Part shown: positions 1 through 8,149 of the stretch, piece by piece
Layout: the number at the start of each line of letters is the position of its first letter
How positions within the stretch are numbered: the stretch's first letter is position 1
IMG/VR virus record: IMGVR_UViG_3300042477_000074
Coordinates: 1 to 36,595 of that record
DNA: 36,595 bases
Strand: one strand, 5' to 3'
Origin: a virus
Position numbers and translations under genes: made by a program
The notes under the pieces: model-generated
The model's database searches: none
What the model was told of the DNA's origin: nothing
The model's input: only the letters and a program-made list of their open reading frames with translations

Positions 1-154
1 CACGCAAAAATGCACATCTTCGCCAATTAGACCACCCGCCCCCCATACTACATCAAACCAGGGTTGGGGCATAGCGTCAAACACAGACTTATGGGTTAAG
101 ACAACCCCAAAACCTACAGCAGTCACAGCCTCGATACCCTTCTTACCGCGACTC
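1..154. repeat. Terminal direct repeat, left copy (circular overlap)
   Basis: Bases 1-154 match bases 36442-36595 except at position 28 (t here, c at 36469). The coding frame of a glycosyltransferase continues through the repeat from one end to the other, so this is most simply the overlap of a circular assembly. A true terminal redundancy is less likely, because it would break that gene at each end. The difference is in the third base of a Leu codon (CTA/CTG) and is silent, which suggests a population variant or a read error. Confidence 0.93.
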
Positions 155-522
155 TCGATCTTCTCAAAGATCTCCTTGTCTTGATGGAAGTTTATGGCCG
201 TGGGCAATACAGGCTTTCGCCGCGTAACCGCATTGACCCCGACGATTTGTTTGCCGTGTGCTAACAGTCGTTCTAACGTGTTCTTTGGGAACCTCATATC
301 CGAGTCCACCCAAAGAATGTACTCAGCACCATCGGCTAAGGCTTCTTTGGCTAGCGACTCTCTCTGACTGAATATGAGAGTGCCTGGTGCGGTGTACAAG
401 AGGAACGATCCTCCTGTTAACGCGCATCTATTGGCCCCATCGTATGCCGCCAAACGAGCCATATCAAAAGACGTTCCCGTCATCATCGTGTCCCGACATG
501 GGACGCAAAAAGCGACTTTCAT
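1..522 (-). CDS. GT-A type glycosyltransferase, N-terminal 174 residues (continues at 36298-36441)
   Basis: Likely cytoplasmic sugar transferase; the acceptor is unknown. The start ATG at 520-522 overlaps the stop of the preceding gene (ATGA). The N-terminus MKVAFCVPCRD and a WVDSDM motif (DSD at residues 73-75) fit a GT-A fold with a metal-binding DxD. GLIGEDVHF follows at about 164-172, where such enzymes carry a late acidic motif. The frame runs off the window at base 1 and resumes at 36441 for 47 more codons, giving 221 residues in all, a usual size for compact phage glycosyltransferases. The family and DxD are visible; modification of a capsid, tail or host surface sugar is inference. 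Confidence 0.8.
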   Translation of the reverse strand, partial: MKVAFCVPCRDTMMTGTSFDMARLAAYDGANRCALTGGSFLLYTAPGTLIFSQRESLAKEALADGAEYILWVDSDMRFPKNTLERLLAHGKQIVGVNAVTRRKPVLPTAINFHQDKEIFEKIESRGKKGIEAVTAVGFGVVLTHKSVFDAMPQPWFDVVWGAGGLIGEDVHFCV

Positions 523-806
523 ACTTTACCTGGCCTCGTCCTGAAGTGTCTGTTCTCTGGGTCGTTCATCCACGCCCTGAATCTTTTTTCGTCGATCACC
601 GCAAACCCTCGCATGATGCCCTTGGCGTTGAGGTCATCAACAACAACGAAGGGAAGCTGTGCGTAGCGTGTCCACTCTCCCCATCGCTCACGCTCGTCTG
701 TGGCGTTATACAGGGCTTTGTTCTGCTCGACGATGTCAGTTATCTCTTGCGTTCTCTGGAACACAAACTGATCGTCGGTAGCGTGAAATGTTGTCTTTGT
801 GCTCAT
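519..806 (-). CDS. Small hypothetical protein (95 aa)
   Basis: Not recognised. It is a mixed-charge soluble protein with no membrane segment and a central strand-like stretch (LPFVVVDDL). It lies between the major capsid gene and the glycosyltransferase and is coupled to the latter by ATGA. Its ATG at 804-806 comes immediately after the T-run of an intrinsic terminator, and no Shine-Dalgarno sits at a normal distance. The nearest GGGAGG lies in the hairpin arm about 21 bases upstream. It probably depends on read-through from the capsid unit. The position suggests a minor virion or glycosylation-related role, but nothing in the sequence proves it. Confidence 0.7.
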   Translation of the reverse strand: MSTKTTFHATDDQFVFQRTQEITDIVEQNKALYNATDERERWGEWTRYAQLPFVVVDDLNAKGIMRGFAVIDEKRFRAWMNDPENRHFRTRPGKV

Positions 807-840
807 AAAAAAAGGGAGGTTGTTACGCCTCCCTTCTTTT
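807..840 (-). terminator. Intrinsic terminator after the capsid gene
   Basis: On the minus strand AAGGGAGG pairs with CCTCCCTT (bases 835-828 with 819-812) around an 8-base loop, followed by a T-run at 813-807. The other strand also has a T-rich tail, so it may act both ways. It begins 17 bases after the capsid stop codon and ends directly at the ATG of the next gene. A strong stop after the capsid gene would limit expression of the downstream glycosyltransferase and tail unit. Confidence 0.85.
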
Positions 841-856
841 TACCACAGTTTATAAC

Positions 857-1813
857 TTAAGCAGTCTTCAGATCCGCGAGGATACCGTGGGCTGCTTCGT
901 TACGCATTTCCATCGTGAACTCAGCAAGAATCTGGGTCTTCTCAGAGTCACCAGTTTTTGCAAGCTCGTTCGTCTGGAACGGACGCAGATAACCAATCGC
1001 TGCGTACTCAGGGTCAAGGATGAACGCATCACGGCTACGGACGAAACGATCAGGTACAACAGAGATCGAGCCGAAGTCGCTCAGATAAACGTCAGCCGCG
1101 CCAATGATGGTCGTGGGAGCGTTATCGGGAGCCATGTAGCGCTGTGCTGCGATACCAGCAAAGGCAGACACCGTCTGCTTGAGAGCAGGACCAACCACGA
1201 GGATCTTAGGACTGCCGCCAGAGGTATAAACCTGCTGAACGCCATCCTTGAGGATTGCCTCGGTGAAGGTACGGGTCGTACCATCGCTACGGGTCGAAAC
1301 ACCGATGGTGGTGGGGTTAGCACCGTCCGTGGTGTTGTAGTTCGAGTTAGTCTTGAGCCAAGACAAAAGCGAACCCAACTTGCGAGCCGTGGACGAGTTG
1401 CCAGCACTGCGACCCTGGTTAGCAGCAAGGATCGTCTCTTGGTCACGCTTGAGTTCTTGCGAAGCCTTCGAGAGCTGATAAGCCTTCTCTGCGCGACGAC
1501 CTGCAAGGTCAACGGCCATCATGGTTCCTGACACCTGGATCGTTTTAGCAACGATCTGCGTGTAGTTACCGAGACGAGTCGTCGGGCTGATGGTTGCTGC
1601 TGTAGCGTCGTCACCTTCAACCTGTGCGTTGTTGGTTGTTGCTGCTGCCAACGTGTCGGTCTGCCACTCGTGGTAGACAGCCGTTGCTTTGGTGCGAGCA
1701 AGCGACGAAAGGATAGGTGTCTCGGTCGGGCTGATGTTGTAAATAACATCGGTTAGATCTTCACGCTGACCGATAGCTGTGAAGGTCTGGAATGTACCTG
1801 AAGGAACAGTCAT
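857..1813 (-). CDS. Major capsid protein, DUF5309/SU10 type
   Basis: Forms the icosahedral head shell. The N-terminal part (residues 14-50) has the family pattern: QREDLTDVIYNISPTETPIL, then a short basic segment and the YHEWQTDTL motif. The acidic-aromatic C-terminal region (RDAFILDPEYAAIGYLRPF) resembles the P-domain end of HK97-fold capsids of this family. At 318 residues it has normal length. It lies directly downstream of the scaffold gene and is followed by a terminator, the usual arrangement for a highly expressed shell gene. The start ATG at 1811-1813 follows an AGGAGT Shine-Dalgarno. The family assignment is from recognised motifs; the HK97 fold is known for the family. Confidence 0.9.
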   Translation of the reverse strand: MTVPSGTFQTFTAIGQREDLTDVIYNISPTETPILSSLARTKATAVYHEWQTDTLAAATTNNAQVEGDDATAATISPTTRLGNYTQIVAKTIQVSGTMMAVDLAGRRAEKAYQLSKASQELKRDQETILAANQGRSAGNSSTARKLGSLLSWLKTNSNYNTTDGANPTTIGVSTRSDGTTRTFTEAILKDGVQQVYTSGGSPKILVVGPALKQTVSAFAGIAAQRYMAPDNAPTTIIGAADVYLSDFGSISVVPDRFVRSRDAFILDPEYAAIGYLRPFQTNELAKTGDSEKTQILAEFTMEMRNEAAHGILADLKTA

Positions 1814-1826
1814 TTTTAACTCCTAA

Positions 1827-2762
1827 TTACAAGAATCTTTCAAAAACCCTTGCAGCGTCTTGTCGACTACCTGTCTTTTTGAGACGCGCAAAGTCCTGTT
1901 TTGCTGCTTCTGACTGAATGGTCTTACCTGTGGCAGTCCCAGGCTTTAGCAACTTCGGAGCCTCCGTAACCTTTTTGGTTACCCCAGGCTTACTTTGCTG
2001 CAATTTCTGATACTGCGCGGCCATCCATAACGTCACCACGGCACGAGAGTCAGTCGCACTTGCAAGTTCCGCATCAGAGTAACCAATGCTCTTTGCAAAC
2101 GCTCTTAAATCACTACGGACTTTCTCACCCTTCTTCGGATCGGCGTAGTCTGGGATTGCACTTGCAACCTTCTGCGCCTCTTCCGCGATACGCCTCTCCA
2201 TCTGAACCTCTTGCTCGGCTTGTTGCTCTCTGGCAATGCGTTGCTGCTCGGCTCTTAACTGCTGGAGTTGCTTCTCTTGGCGAGTCATTTCCGCGACCTT
2301 CACCGCATAAGCTATCGGGTCGGTCTCTTTCAAACTCTCAATATCCTCACCTTGCATTTGTTGGCTCAGGAATTGATCCATTACCTTCAGTCGCTCGGCG
2401 TAGGCATCTCGTGCCTGCTTTGCTTGCTCGACAGCGGCTTTCTCTGCCTCGACTGCTTTACGCTGTTCTGCAAGCGCGTTAGTTTTCTTATGGTAATCAG
2501 TGCCCTTTTGGTAGCCTTCGATCAACTCTTGGAGGGTCACCTCGCGTTCTTCACCTGCGGCTTTCACCACAAAACGCTGTTCCTCCTCTTGAGCCTCCTC
2601 TTGGACTTCCTCAGACTCAGATTCACTGACAGCAAGTTCCTGTTCTTCTGACTGGGGTTCTGGTTGCTCCGCTGGAGTCCCGCCACCATCCATCATCCCA
2701 AGAAACGCATTTGCTGCCTGTCCCACTGTCAAGCTAGTCCCTTGCGGGTTGCTGCTTTCCAT
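1827..2762 (-). CDS. Capsid assembly scaffolding protein
   Basis: The 311-residue product is very acidic near the N-terminus (a Glu-rich tract at about residues 35-62). It has a long Gln/Glu/Arg/Lys/Ala-rich coiled-coil region at about residues 95-205 and a basic C-terminal segment (about 250-311, with KPGVTKKVTEAPKLLKPG). This architecture, and the place between portal and major capsid genes, are typical of phage scaffolding proteins, whose basic C-terminus binds the capsid protein. No protease domain is visible. The 13-base gap to the capsid gene suggests co-transcription. Function is inferred from position and composition. Confidence 0.8.
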   Translation of the reverse strand: MESSNPQGTSLTVGQAANAFLGMMDGGGTPAEQPEPQSEEQELAVSESESEEVQEEAQEEEQRFVVKAAGEEREVTLQELIEGYQKGTDYHKKTNALAEQRKAVEAEKAAVEQAKQARDAYAERLKVMDQFLSQQMQGEDIESLKETDPIAYAVKVAEMTRQEKQLQQLRAEQQRIAREQQAEQEVQMERRIAEEAQKVASAIPDYADPKKGEKVRSDLRAFAKSIGYSDAELASATDSRAVVTLWMAAQYQKLQQSKPGVTKKVTEAPKLLKPGTATGKTIQSEAAKQDFARLKKTGSRQDAARVFERFL

Positions 2763-2772
2763 AAACTAACCT

Positions 2773-3009
2773 CTACTTAAAAAGTTTGAATCGTCTCTTG
2801 TTCATCTCGCCTTCGGCGGCAACGGACTCAAGACGCGCTTTCACACGACGCACTGCGCTAATCATAAGATACGAGTCCTCACGAAGCTCAATGTCGTCCT
2901 GATGACTATTGATAATACGCTCGATGTTGTCTTTTTCCAACTCAGCGAAGATTTCGTTCAGAAACTCATCGCCAAGTAAAGCCTTTGCTCGCTCCCAACG
3001 TTGGGTCAT
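2773..3009 (-). CDS. Small helical hypothetical protein (78 aa)
   Basis: Not recognised. A charged, mostly helical protein (FLNEIFAELEKDNIERII and RRVKARLESVAAEGE), without cysteines or a membrane segment. Its start overlaps the stop of the upstream 534-residue structural gene by 4 bases, and 10 bases separate it from the scaffold gene, so it is part of the head operon. A head-completion or scaffold-accessory role is possible, but only from context. Confidence 0.65.
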   Translation of the reverse strand: MTQRWERAKALLGDEFLNEIFAELEKDNIERIINSHQDDIELREDSYLMISAVRRVKARLESVAAEGEMNKRRFKLFK

Positions 3010-4610
3010 AAGAGTCCTTTAGCCTTCTTTTTAGGGATTCGTGACTCGTTGAGAGCCTCTAAGAAATCCTCTCCGTATTTGTTGACAGCCTTCTTACGAA
3101 TGACGTACTCACCAACCTGTAGGCTTGCATAACCATCGTCAGGGCTATCAGGCTTGGGCCCAAGCAAACCTTTGACTTTCCCGCCTTTCTCATAAGCAAT
3201 CTTGTCTGGCGTGATCTTCCCGCCCATGTAGCTTGCTTGGCTGATGTCATTAGCAGGAATTACTTCGCCGCCATAGCTTTCACCCGTTTGGCTTTCGTAA
3301 GCCTTTTGCAATGCTGTCTTATCAAAGACCCCAGGTTTGAATTCTGGCTTAGTTCCGGTGACAGCAGGAACACCAAACTCTAGAGACTGAGGTAACAAAC
3401 GGGTATAACCTGCTGCCCCAGACTTGAACATGAACGGGGCTTGCTGCGTCGGGCCTGCGCCGTAAAAGAAGTCAGTTGTAGGTGCCTTTAGTGAAGTTGT
3501 ACCGCCGCCAACAGTAAACGGCACAAAGTTAGCGGTCGGTATTTGCACACCACTCAAAGCCGCGTCAATCACGCTCGCAGGGACGTTCTGTGACATGGCG
3601 TATTGCCTAACCATCTGCGCGGATACGTTGGGATTGTCTTTGAATAGATTCTGTATATACGGAATCATCTCTGCGCTTGTGTACGCAGATAGTGGTTTTG
3701 CGTTATTTACAGGCTGATTGACGACGGATTGTTGTGCGACGGGAGCCTTTGGAAAGTTAAGGCTTGCAACCAATGCAGCCATTTGGCTATCAGGAACACC
3801 TTGTTGTCCTGCAAACACTCTGAACTCATCAGGTGTAATGTACTTTCCAGCCGCTTGTTGTTGCGCGATAAGGTTCTGAGCAAACGGAACCATCTCGGTA
3901 AACGTATAGTCGGCCATCGTCTTAGGAACGATGTTCCCAGAAGCATCTAGCTTCTGCCATGACTGTAGAGTTGGTGATGTCACGGTAGACCCCTGGTTAA
4001 CTGTTTGGTTTACGGTCTGATTTACTGTCTGATCGTTTGCGCCCTGATTGACTGGCTGTGAGATCGTATTAACGACATCCGTTACAGTCAATGGCTTGAT
4101 TGCGTCATCTACAGCCTTCAGCAGATTTGCATCAGTTACGCCCAAAGCCTTTAGTTTGTCGCTTCCAAACTTGTTGGAAACGTACCAGTCAAACTGTTGC
4201 TGAGGTGTCATCACAAACCACGATGAAGGCAAGTTGATGCCTATGGCTTGCGCGTCGGTGCGTAGCTTTTGCTGCGCGTTTATTGCTGTTTGATAATTAT
4301 TTCTATCGGACTCGCTGTTGAACGTAGTGCCATCTGTTGCCGTGTATACCGGAGGAGGTTGGTAAACAGGTTGTTCAACTTGACCGCCTGAGTCTTGTCC
4401 ACCTTGAGGCTGTTCGTTTGCAGGCTGCTCCATGCCAGGAGCAACGAGCCCTGCGTTTTGAAAATATTGAACGAGATTGCTTACTGGGTAGCCGATAGCA
4501 TCCGCAAGTTGATTTATATCAACCCCAAAGTAGCCCATTGAATCCATAATAGTCTTTGGGTCATTGATATTCTTTAGAACAAAATTGTAAACGTCTTGAT
4601 TGAATGCCAT
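3006..4610 (-). CDS. Virion-associated protein with internal repeats and C-terminal GEYVIR domain
   Basis: A 534-residue protein between portal and scaffold. Two related helical segments are visible, about residues 233-286 (YTFTEMVPFAQNL...) and 310-356 (YTSAEMIPYIQNL...). A Q-T-V-N tetrapeptide run lies at 194-206. The C-terminus (about 488-534) contains SPDDGYASLQVGEYVIRKKA followed by a KYG, a motif shared by many proteins of marine podophages and often placed at the C-terminus of internal or head proteins. The Gln/Pro-rich linker at 60-95 separates an N-terminal helical domain from the rest. It is likely packaged in, or needed for assembly of, the head. The precise role is unknown. Confidence 0.6.
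   Translation of the reverse strand: MAFNQDVYNFVLKNINDPKTIMDSMGYFGVDINQLADAIGYPVSNLVQYFQNAGLVAPGMEQPANEQPQGGQDSGGQVEQPVYQPPPVYTATDGTTFNSESDRNNYQTAINAQQKLRTDAQAIGINLPSSWFVMTPQQQFDWYVSNKFGSDKLKALGVTDANLLKAVDDAIKPLTVTDVVNTISQPVNQGANDQTVNQTVNQTVNQGSTVTSPTLQSWQKLDASGNIVPKTMADYTFTEMVPFAQNLIAQQQAAGKYITPDEFRVFAGQQGVPDSQMAALVASLNFPKAPVAQQSVVNQPVNNAKPLSAYTSAEMIPYIQNLFKDNPNVSAQMVRQYAMSQNVPASVIDAALSGVQIPTANFVPFTVGGGTTSLKAPTTDFFYGAGPTQQAPFMFKSGAAGYTRLLPQSLEFGVPAVTGTKPEFKPGVFDKTALQKAYESQTGESYGGEVIPANDISQASYMGGKITPDKIAYEKGGKVKGLLGPKPDSPDDGYASLQVGEYVIRKKAVNKYGEDFLEALNESRIPKKKAKGLL
3998..4032 (-). repeat. Short in-frame tandem repeat (TVNQ codons)
   Basis: Three 12-base units encode the tetrapeptide TVNQ inside the 534-residue virion gene. 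The period is a multiple of three and the bases differ only at wobble-like positions, so this looks like a protein linker repeat and not a DNA site. Confidence 0.7.
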
Positions 4611-4613
4611 GAT

Positions 4614-6584
4614 TTACCCTGGTATCTCAACGTTGCCAGTTATACCTGCCCCGACCTTCATCGCCTTCATCTGCGCTTCTGCCTCAAACTCCATACGCTT
4701 GAGTTCTAGCTCGGCCAAAGCCTTTTCCCTTGCAAGCTGAATATCGGCCATAGCTTTCTGACGTTTTATCTCGATGTCTGCTTGGGCCTGCGCCATCATC
4801 ATTTGAATGGCAGGATCTGGGCCTTGTTGTTGTTGAGGTTGTGCAAGTGCAGCATCAATCTCTGGGCCGACAGGCTTGAAGAACTCTGCTGAATCTGGGA
4901 ACCCTGCTGCCTCAATCAACTTTCCTAATACTGATCTGTACTGCGAGACACTCACTAAAGGATTGTTCGGGCCGTACGCTTGAATGATCTGCTCTTGCTT
5001 TGACAGAACCATACTGAGCATTGCCATCTTTTGCTCCATGCTCCCCGTACCAAGTCCGACATTCACTGATACATCGTACTGGTTCGACCACTCTCGCGGG
5101 TCGTACTGAACGTACTGCCCACGCATCCGAATCAAAACTGCTTTGTCCTGGTATTTGCATAAAAGATGTAATAACCCTTTGAATAAGTCTTTTACGCCTG
5201 TTTCTGCAAAGATCCTAGCGATGAGTTCTATCTTGCCTTGTGAGGCTTGCGTAAGGGCTGCTATGGCCGCGGCAGTGACGTTCTGTAGGATGTTAGGGTC
5301 AAGACCTTGAGAGGCTTCTGTAACGCCTGTGCGTTTAGCCTGAACCTGATCGAGGTACTCTAAAAGAGGGAAGGCTTGCTGACCAACAGGAGGTGTCGTG
5401 ATTGGAACCAGTGCGGCAGGATTCTTCATTCGCACCACACCGCCAGGAGTAACGCTCAAGAGATCATCGAGGTTGACCTGACCTTCGACAGCACCCATAC
5501 GGGTATTGTTTTGCAGGTACAGGTTATCAAGCATCTGCCTCGTTACAGTCGTCTTGATAAGCTGGAGATCAACTGTACGATCAGCAGGACAATCCCCAAA
5601 AAACCTGTGAGGAATCGGAATAGGACAGATGGTGTAAAACGGCACATAGTCGGTTTCCTCGTTGCTTAGGATTTCGTTGCCCGAAAAATGCACCCGTCTT
5701 AGTTCTGCGATCCCATCCCCGTCGTAGTCAGTCTTTAGGTAGCACTCAAACACTTCAACCGTCTGCATGGACTTATCGAGACTTGGCTCCATGTAGGGCT
5801 GTTCGTCACGGTTGTATCTTGCAATGTACTCGGCACTAAACTCAAGGTCGTTGTAAACCGGAAGGTTCATCACGATCTCAGGATCAAACCCCATTGAAAC
5901 AAGATCAGACCTTGTAATGAGTTTCCTGTGCGCGACAAACGGTGTATCTCGAACGGTCTTTCCTGCTTTAGAGATCAAGAACTCTTCGGGAGGCACGTTC
6001 TCGACCTTAATCTTTCCGGCTTTAGTTTTCTTCATCAGCGCAACGTTATGGACACGCATGACTTGACCGTCCATGTCTTGCTCAATCGTCTCTTGCGCTG
6101 CGATCTCCATCGTCCCGTCAGACATAAGCATGGCTAGCTCATCGTCTGTCAGATTTGCGTACTGCTCCTTAGTGACTGAAATCGAATCGTCCCAGTAGGC
6201 TTTAATGACACCGACCTTCTGAAGGATTGCGTCCTTGAACCAGTCGTGCATGATCGAGATGCCAGGGTTCTGCTTCATCAGCACCCAGTTGCAATATTCA
6301 GTGGCCTGCATTGCCATAGGCTCATCACCTGGACCTACAGGCTCGAACACGCCGATCTCATCAGCAGACGTAAACAAACGCATGAGAGGCGGAAGCATCC
6401 CGTCGATAGCTTCTGCGACTTCTCCGGTTACGATTTGGCTGCGACCCTCTACTTCATTACCGTAGGGATCGCGCATATAGGCAGTGAGCGCGTTCTTACG
6501 CTGCTCGACCGTCTCGGTCTCCAAGAAACCTATCGCGTTATCAATCTCACCTTGGAGAATCGCCTTTAATCGTCCGTCATCCAT
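4614..6584 (-). CDS. Portal protein, P22-like podovirus type
   Basis: Forms the dodecameric ring at the unique head vertex through which DNA enters and leaves. The 656-residue length, an N-terminal helix rich in Glu/Asp, the segment SQIVTGEVAEAIDGMLPPLM and a later region with DCPADRTVDLQ and NLYLQNNTRMG are characteristic of the P22-like portal family. The C-terminus, from about 590, is a long Ala/Glu/Lys/Gln/Met coiled coil, as in the barrel of P22-type portals. Terminase large subunit lies directly upstream: its stop codon abuts the portal ATG at 6582-6584 with no gap. The family is recognised by sequence; no structure was computed. Confidence 0.92.
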   Translation of the reverse strand: MDDGRLKAILQGEIDNAIGFLETETVEQRKNALTAYMRDPYGNEVEGRSQIVTGEVAEAIDGMLPPLMRLFTSADEIGVFEPVGPGDEPMAMQATEYCNWVLMKQNPGISIMHDWFKDAILQKVGVIKAYWDDSISVTKEQYANLTDDELAMLMSDGTMEIAAQETIEQDMDGQVMRVHNVALMKKTKAGKIKVENVPPEEFLISKAGKTVRDTPFVAHRKLITRSDLVSMGFDPEIVMNLPVYNDLEFSAEYIARYNRDEQPYMEPSLDKSMQTVEVFECYLKTDYDGDGIAELRRVHFSGNEILSNEETDYVPFYTICPIPIPHRFFGDCPADRTVDLQLIKTTVTRQMLDNLYLQNNTRMGAVEGQVNLDDLLSVTPGGVVRMKNPAALVPITTPPVGQQAFPLLEYLDQVQAKRTGVTEASQGLDPNILQNVTAAAIAALTQASQGKIELIARIFAETGVKDLFKGLLHLLCKYQDKAVLIRMRGQYVQYDPREWSNQYDVSVNVGLGTGSMEQKMAMLSMVLSKQEQIIQAYGPNNPLVSVSQYRSVLGKLIEAAGFPDSAEFFKPVGPEIDAALAQPQQQQGPDPAIQMMMAQAQADIEIKRQKAMADIQLAREKALAELELKRMEFEAEAQMKAMKVGAGITGNVEIPG

Positions 6585-7841
6585 TTAGACCACCCAAGAT
6601 ACGTTAGGTTTCAGCGGCTTAGACCAACTCGTTGTTTCTGACATGCCAACCGCAAGATACCGAAATGCGTCAGAAGCATGAGATGCCCAATCGTGAAGAG
6701 GCTTATCCCAGTAAACTTGACGCTTATCGTCGTATTGTCTCCGATAATTGCGTAGTGCGTCCACTCCGCGCTTAGTCTTGGAGTCGAACCAACAAAAGGG
6801 AATCAGCCTTCTCACGGCTTGTATCCCATCGTCAACACCCATTCTCGGAACAATCGTGATGTTTAGCCCTGCTTCTTGCAGGAGTTCTAACCTAGACCTT
6901 CCTGATCCCAACTCCCGCACTTGTACATCGTGAGGCAGTAATTGCTCGGCCAGTTCGTAGTGATTTGTTCTCAGCCAGTTCACATACCAATCGAGCCCTT
7001 GACCGTGGTTCTCCACAAAGTCAATGAGTCGTGTTTCTAGGCCAACTCTCTGACAAACCCAGATCGCAGTGGAATCGCCTATCCCTAAGTCCCAAGCTGC
7101 GTAAGTCTTAGCTAATCCGTCTACAGGGATGTCGTGGAATCGCTCAGACGGTAGCTCATTGAGAAGCTGTCCGTAGTAACTTCCCTCGATCGCTGAGTCA
7201 AAGGAACACTCAAACTCTTGCAGGTACTTGTCATCTCCCATTTCGGACTTAGCTGCATCGAGTTCAGTCTGAGGGATAAGACCAGTTTCGGATGCTCGGA
7301 ACTCAAGCAGTGCCCAATCGTTATGCTGCTCTGCATGGTCTCTTAGGGTCTTGAAGTGGTTGTTTCCCTTTGGGGTCCCAAGGAATAGGGCCCATCCCAT
7401 TCTGTCCGACAGGGCCGGACGAACCACTTCCGACCAAATTTTAGGGTTCTGGTCGCCGAATTCGTCGAATACAACCCCGTCAAAATACTGTCCTCTAAGA
7501 GAGTCTGGGTTATCAGACCCCGCAAGTTGGATGCGTCTGCCCCAGAAATCAACCCTAAGTTCTGCAATATTGGCGGTGGCGTTAAGGGGCTCGGTAAACT
7601 TGAGCAGGTAATCCCAGATAACTCGTTTGGTCTGAGAGTAGGTAGGCCCAATAAACGCATATCTTGGAGCCTCCTTGTTGTTTTCTATCGCTGCTCTGAT
7701 GAGATGGTTGATCGCAGATACCGACTTTCCACATCTTCTGTGCGCGACAACAACGGCAAAACGCTTATCTGATAGCGCATTGTGGATCTGAAGTTGCTGC
7801 TCCCTAGGCGCATAAGGGATGACTATTCGGGTTGCGCCCAT
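6585..7841 (-). CDS. terL: Terminase large subunit
   Basis: ATP-driven DNA packaging motor and headful or site-specific nuclease. Visible motifs: Walker A VVAHRRCGKS (residues 31-40), Walker B DGVVFDEF (121-128, catalytic Glu next to Asp), a coupling motif LGTPKGN (about 154-160), and nuclease carboxylates Asp251 (AWDLGIGDS), Asp274/Glu277 and Asp391 (ASHASDAFRY). All ATPase and RuvC-like nuclease elements appear intact. The length of 418 is on the short side but usual for podophages. The ATG overlaps the end of the small subunit by 19 bases, indicating coupled translation. Confidence 0.95.
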   Translation of the reverse strand: MGATRIVIPYAPREQQLQIHNALSDKRFAVVVAHRRCGKSVSAINHLIRAAIENNKEAPRYAFIGPTYSQTKRVIWDYLLKFTEPLNATANIAELRVDFWGRRIQLAGSDNPDSLRGQYFDGVVFDEFGDQNPKIWSEVVRPALSDRMGWALFLGTPKGNNHFKTLRDHAEQHNDWALLEFRASETGLIPQTELDAAKSEMGDDKYLQEFECSFDSAIEGSYYGQLLNELPSERFHDIPVDGLAKTYAAWDLGIGDSTAIWVCQRVGLETRLIDFVENHGQGLDWYVNWLRTNHYELAEQLLPHDVQVRELGSGRSRLELLQEAGLNITIVPRMGVDDGIQAVRRLIPFCWFDSKTKRGVDALRNYRRQYDDKRQVYWDKPLHDWASHASDAFRYLAVGMSETTSWSKPLKPNVSWVV

Positions 7842-8128
7842 GAGATCTGCATCGCAACTGGTTGACCGTCAGTTCCCGTTACCTCTGTTCGCGCTAATTT
7901 AGGTATGTGGTACTCGATTGCTCTCAGGTAAATGTCGCAAGCCTTCTCTGGGCTCTTCTGAGCCACTTCATCTAGCCACATTGCGAACCTCGGAGCGTTC
8001 ATCTCAGCCATTTTTGCAATGGCTTCCCTCACCGCGGCAGTGGACTTATTAGGCGAACCCTTTGGTCTCCCATTGCCAGCAGCCGGTGGAATCTTTTTCT
8101 CAGTATCTTCAGATTGTTTAGTGTCCAT
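7823..8128 (-). CDS. Probable terminase small subunit
   Basis: A 101-residue protein immediately upstream of the large terminase, overlapping it by 19 bases. The N-terminal segment GNGRPKGSPNKSTAAVREAI (residues 19-38) is the basic motif seen in many small terminases and packaging-associated DNA-binding proteins, and a helical part follows (EVAQKSPEKACDIYLRAIEY). It would recognise the pac/cos site and load the large subunit. No obvious Shine-Dalgarno precedes the ATG; the 21-base gap upstream is A-rich. The call rests on the motif and gene order. Confidence 0.72.
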   Translation of the reverse strand: MDTKQSEDTEKKIPPAAGNGRPKGSPNKSTAAVREAIAKMAEMNAPRFAMWLDEVAQKSPEKACDIYLRAIEYHIPKLARTEVTGTDGQPVAMQISWAQPE

Positions 8129-8149
8129 TCGTTGTTTGTTTGCAACAGA

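Noticed and set aside
1-154. Physical terminal repeat (T7-like ends)
   Set aside because: The repeat is short and a gene reads across it; circular-assembly overlap explains it more simply, though reads would be needed to exclude defined ends.
841-860. TATAAA-like box before the 95-residue gene
   Set aside because: No -35 element at proper distance; the AT-rich stretch is at the capsid stop codon and is likely chance.
857-1531. Open plus-strand frame opposite the major capsid gene
   Set aside because: No Shine-Dalgarno, unusual composition, fully inside the well supported capsid gene.
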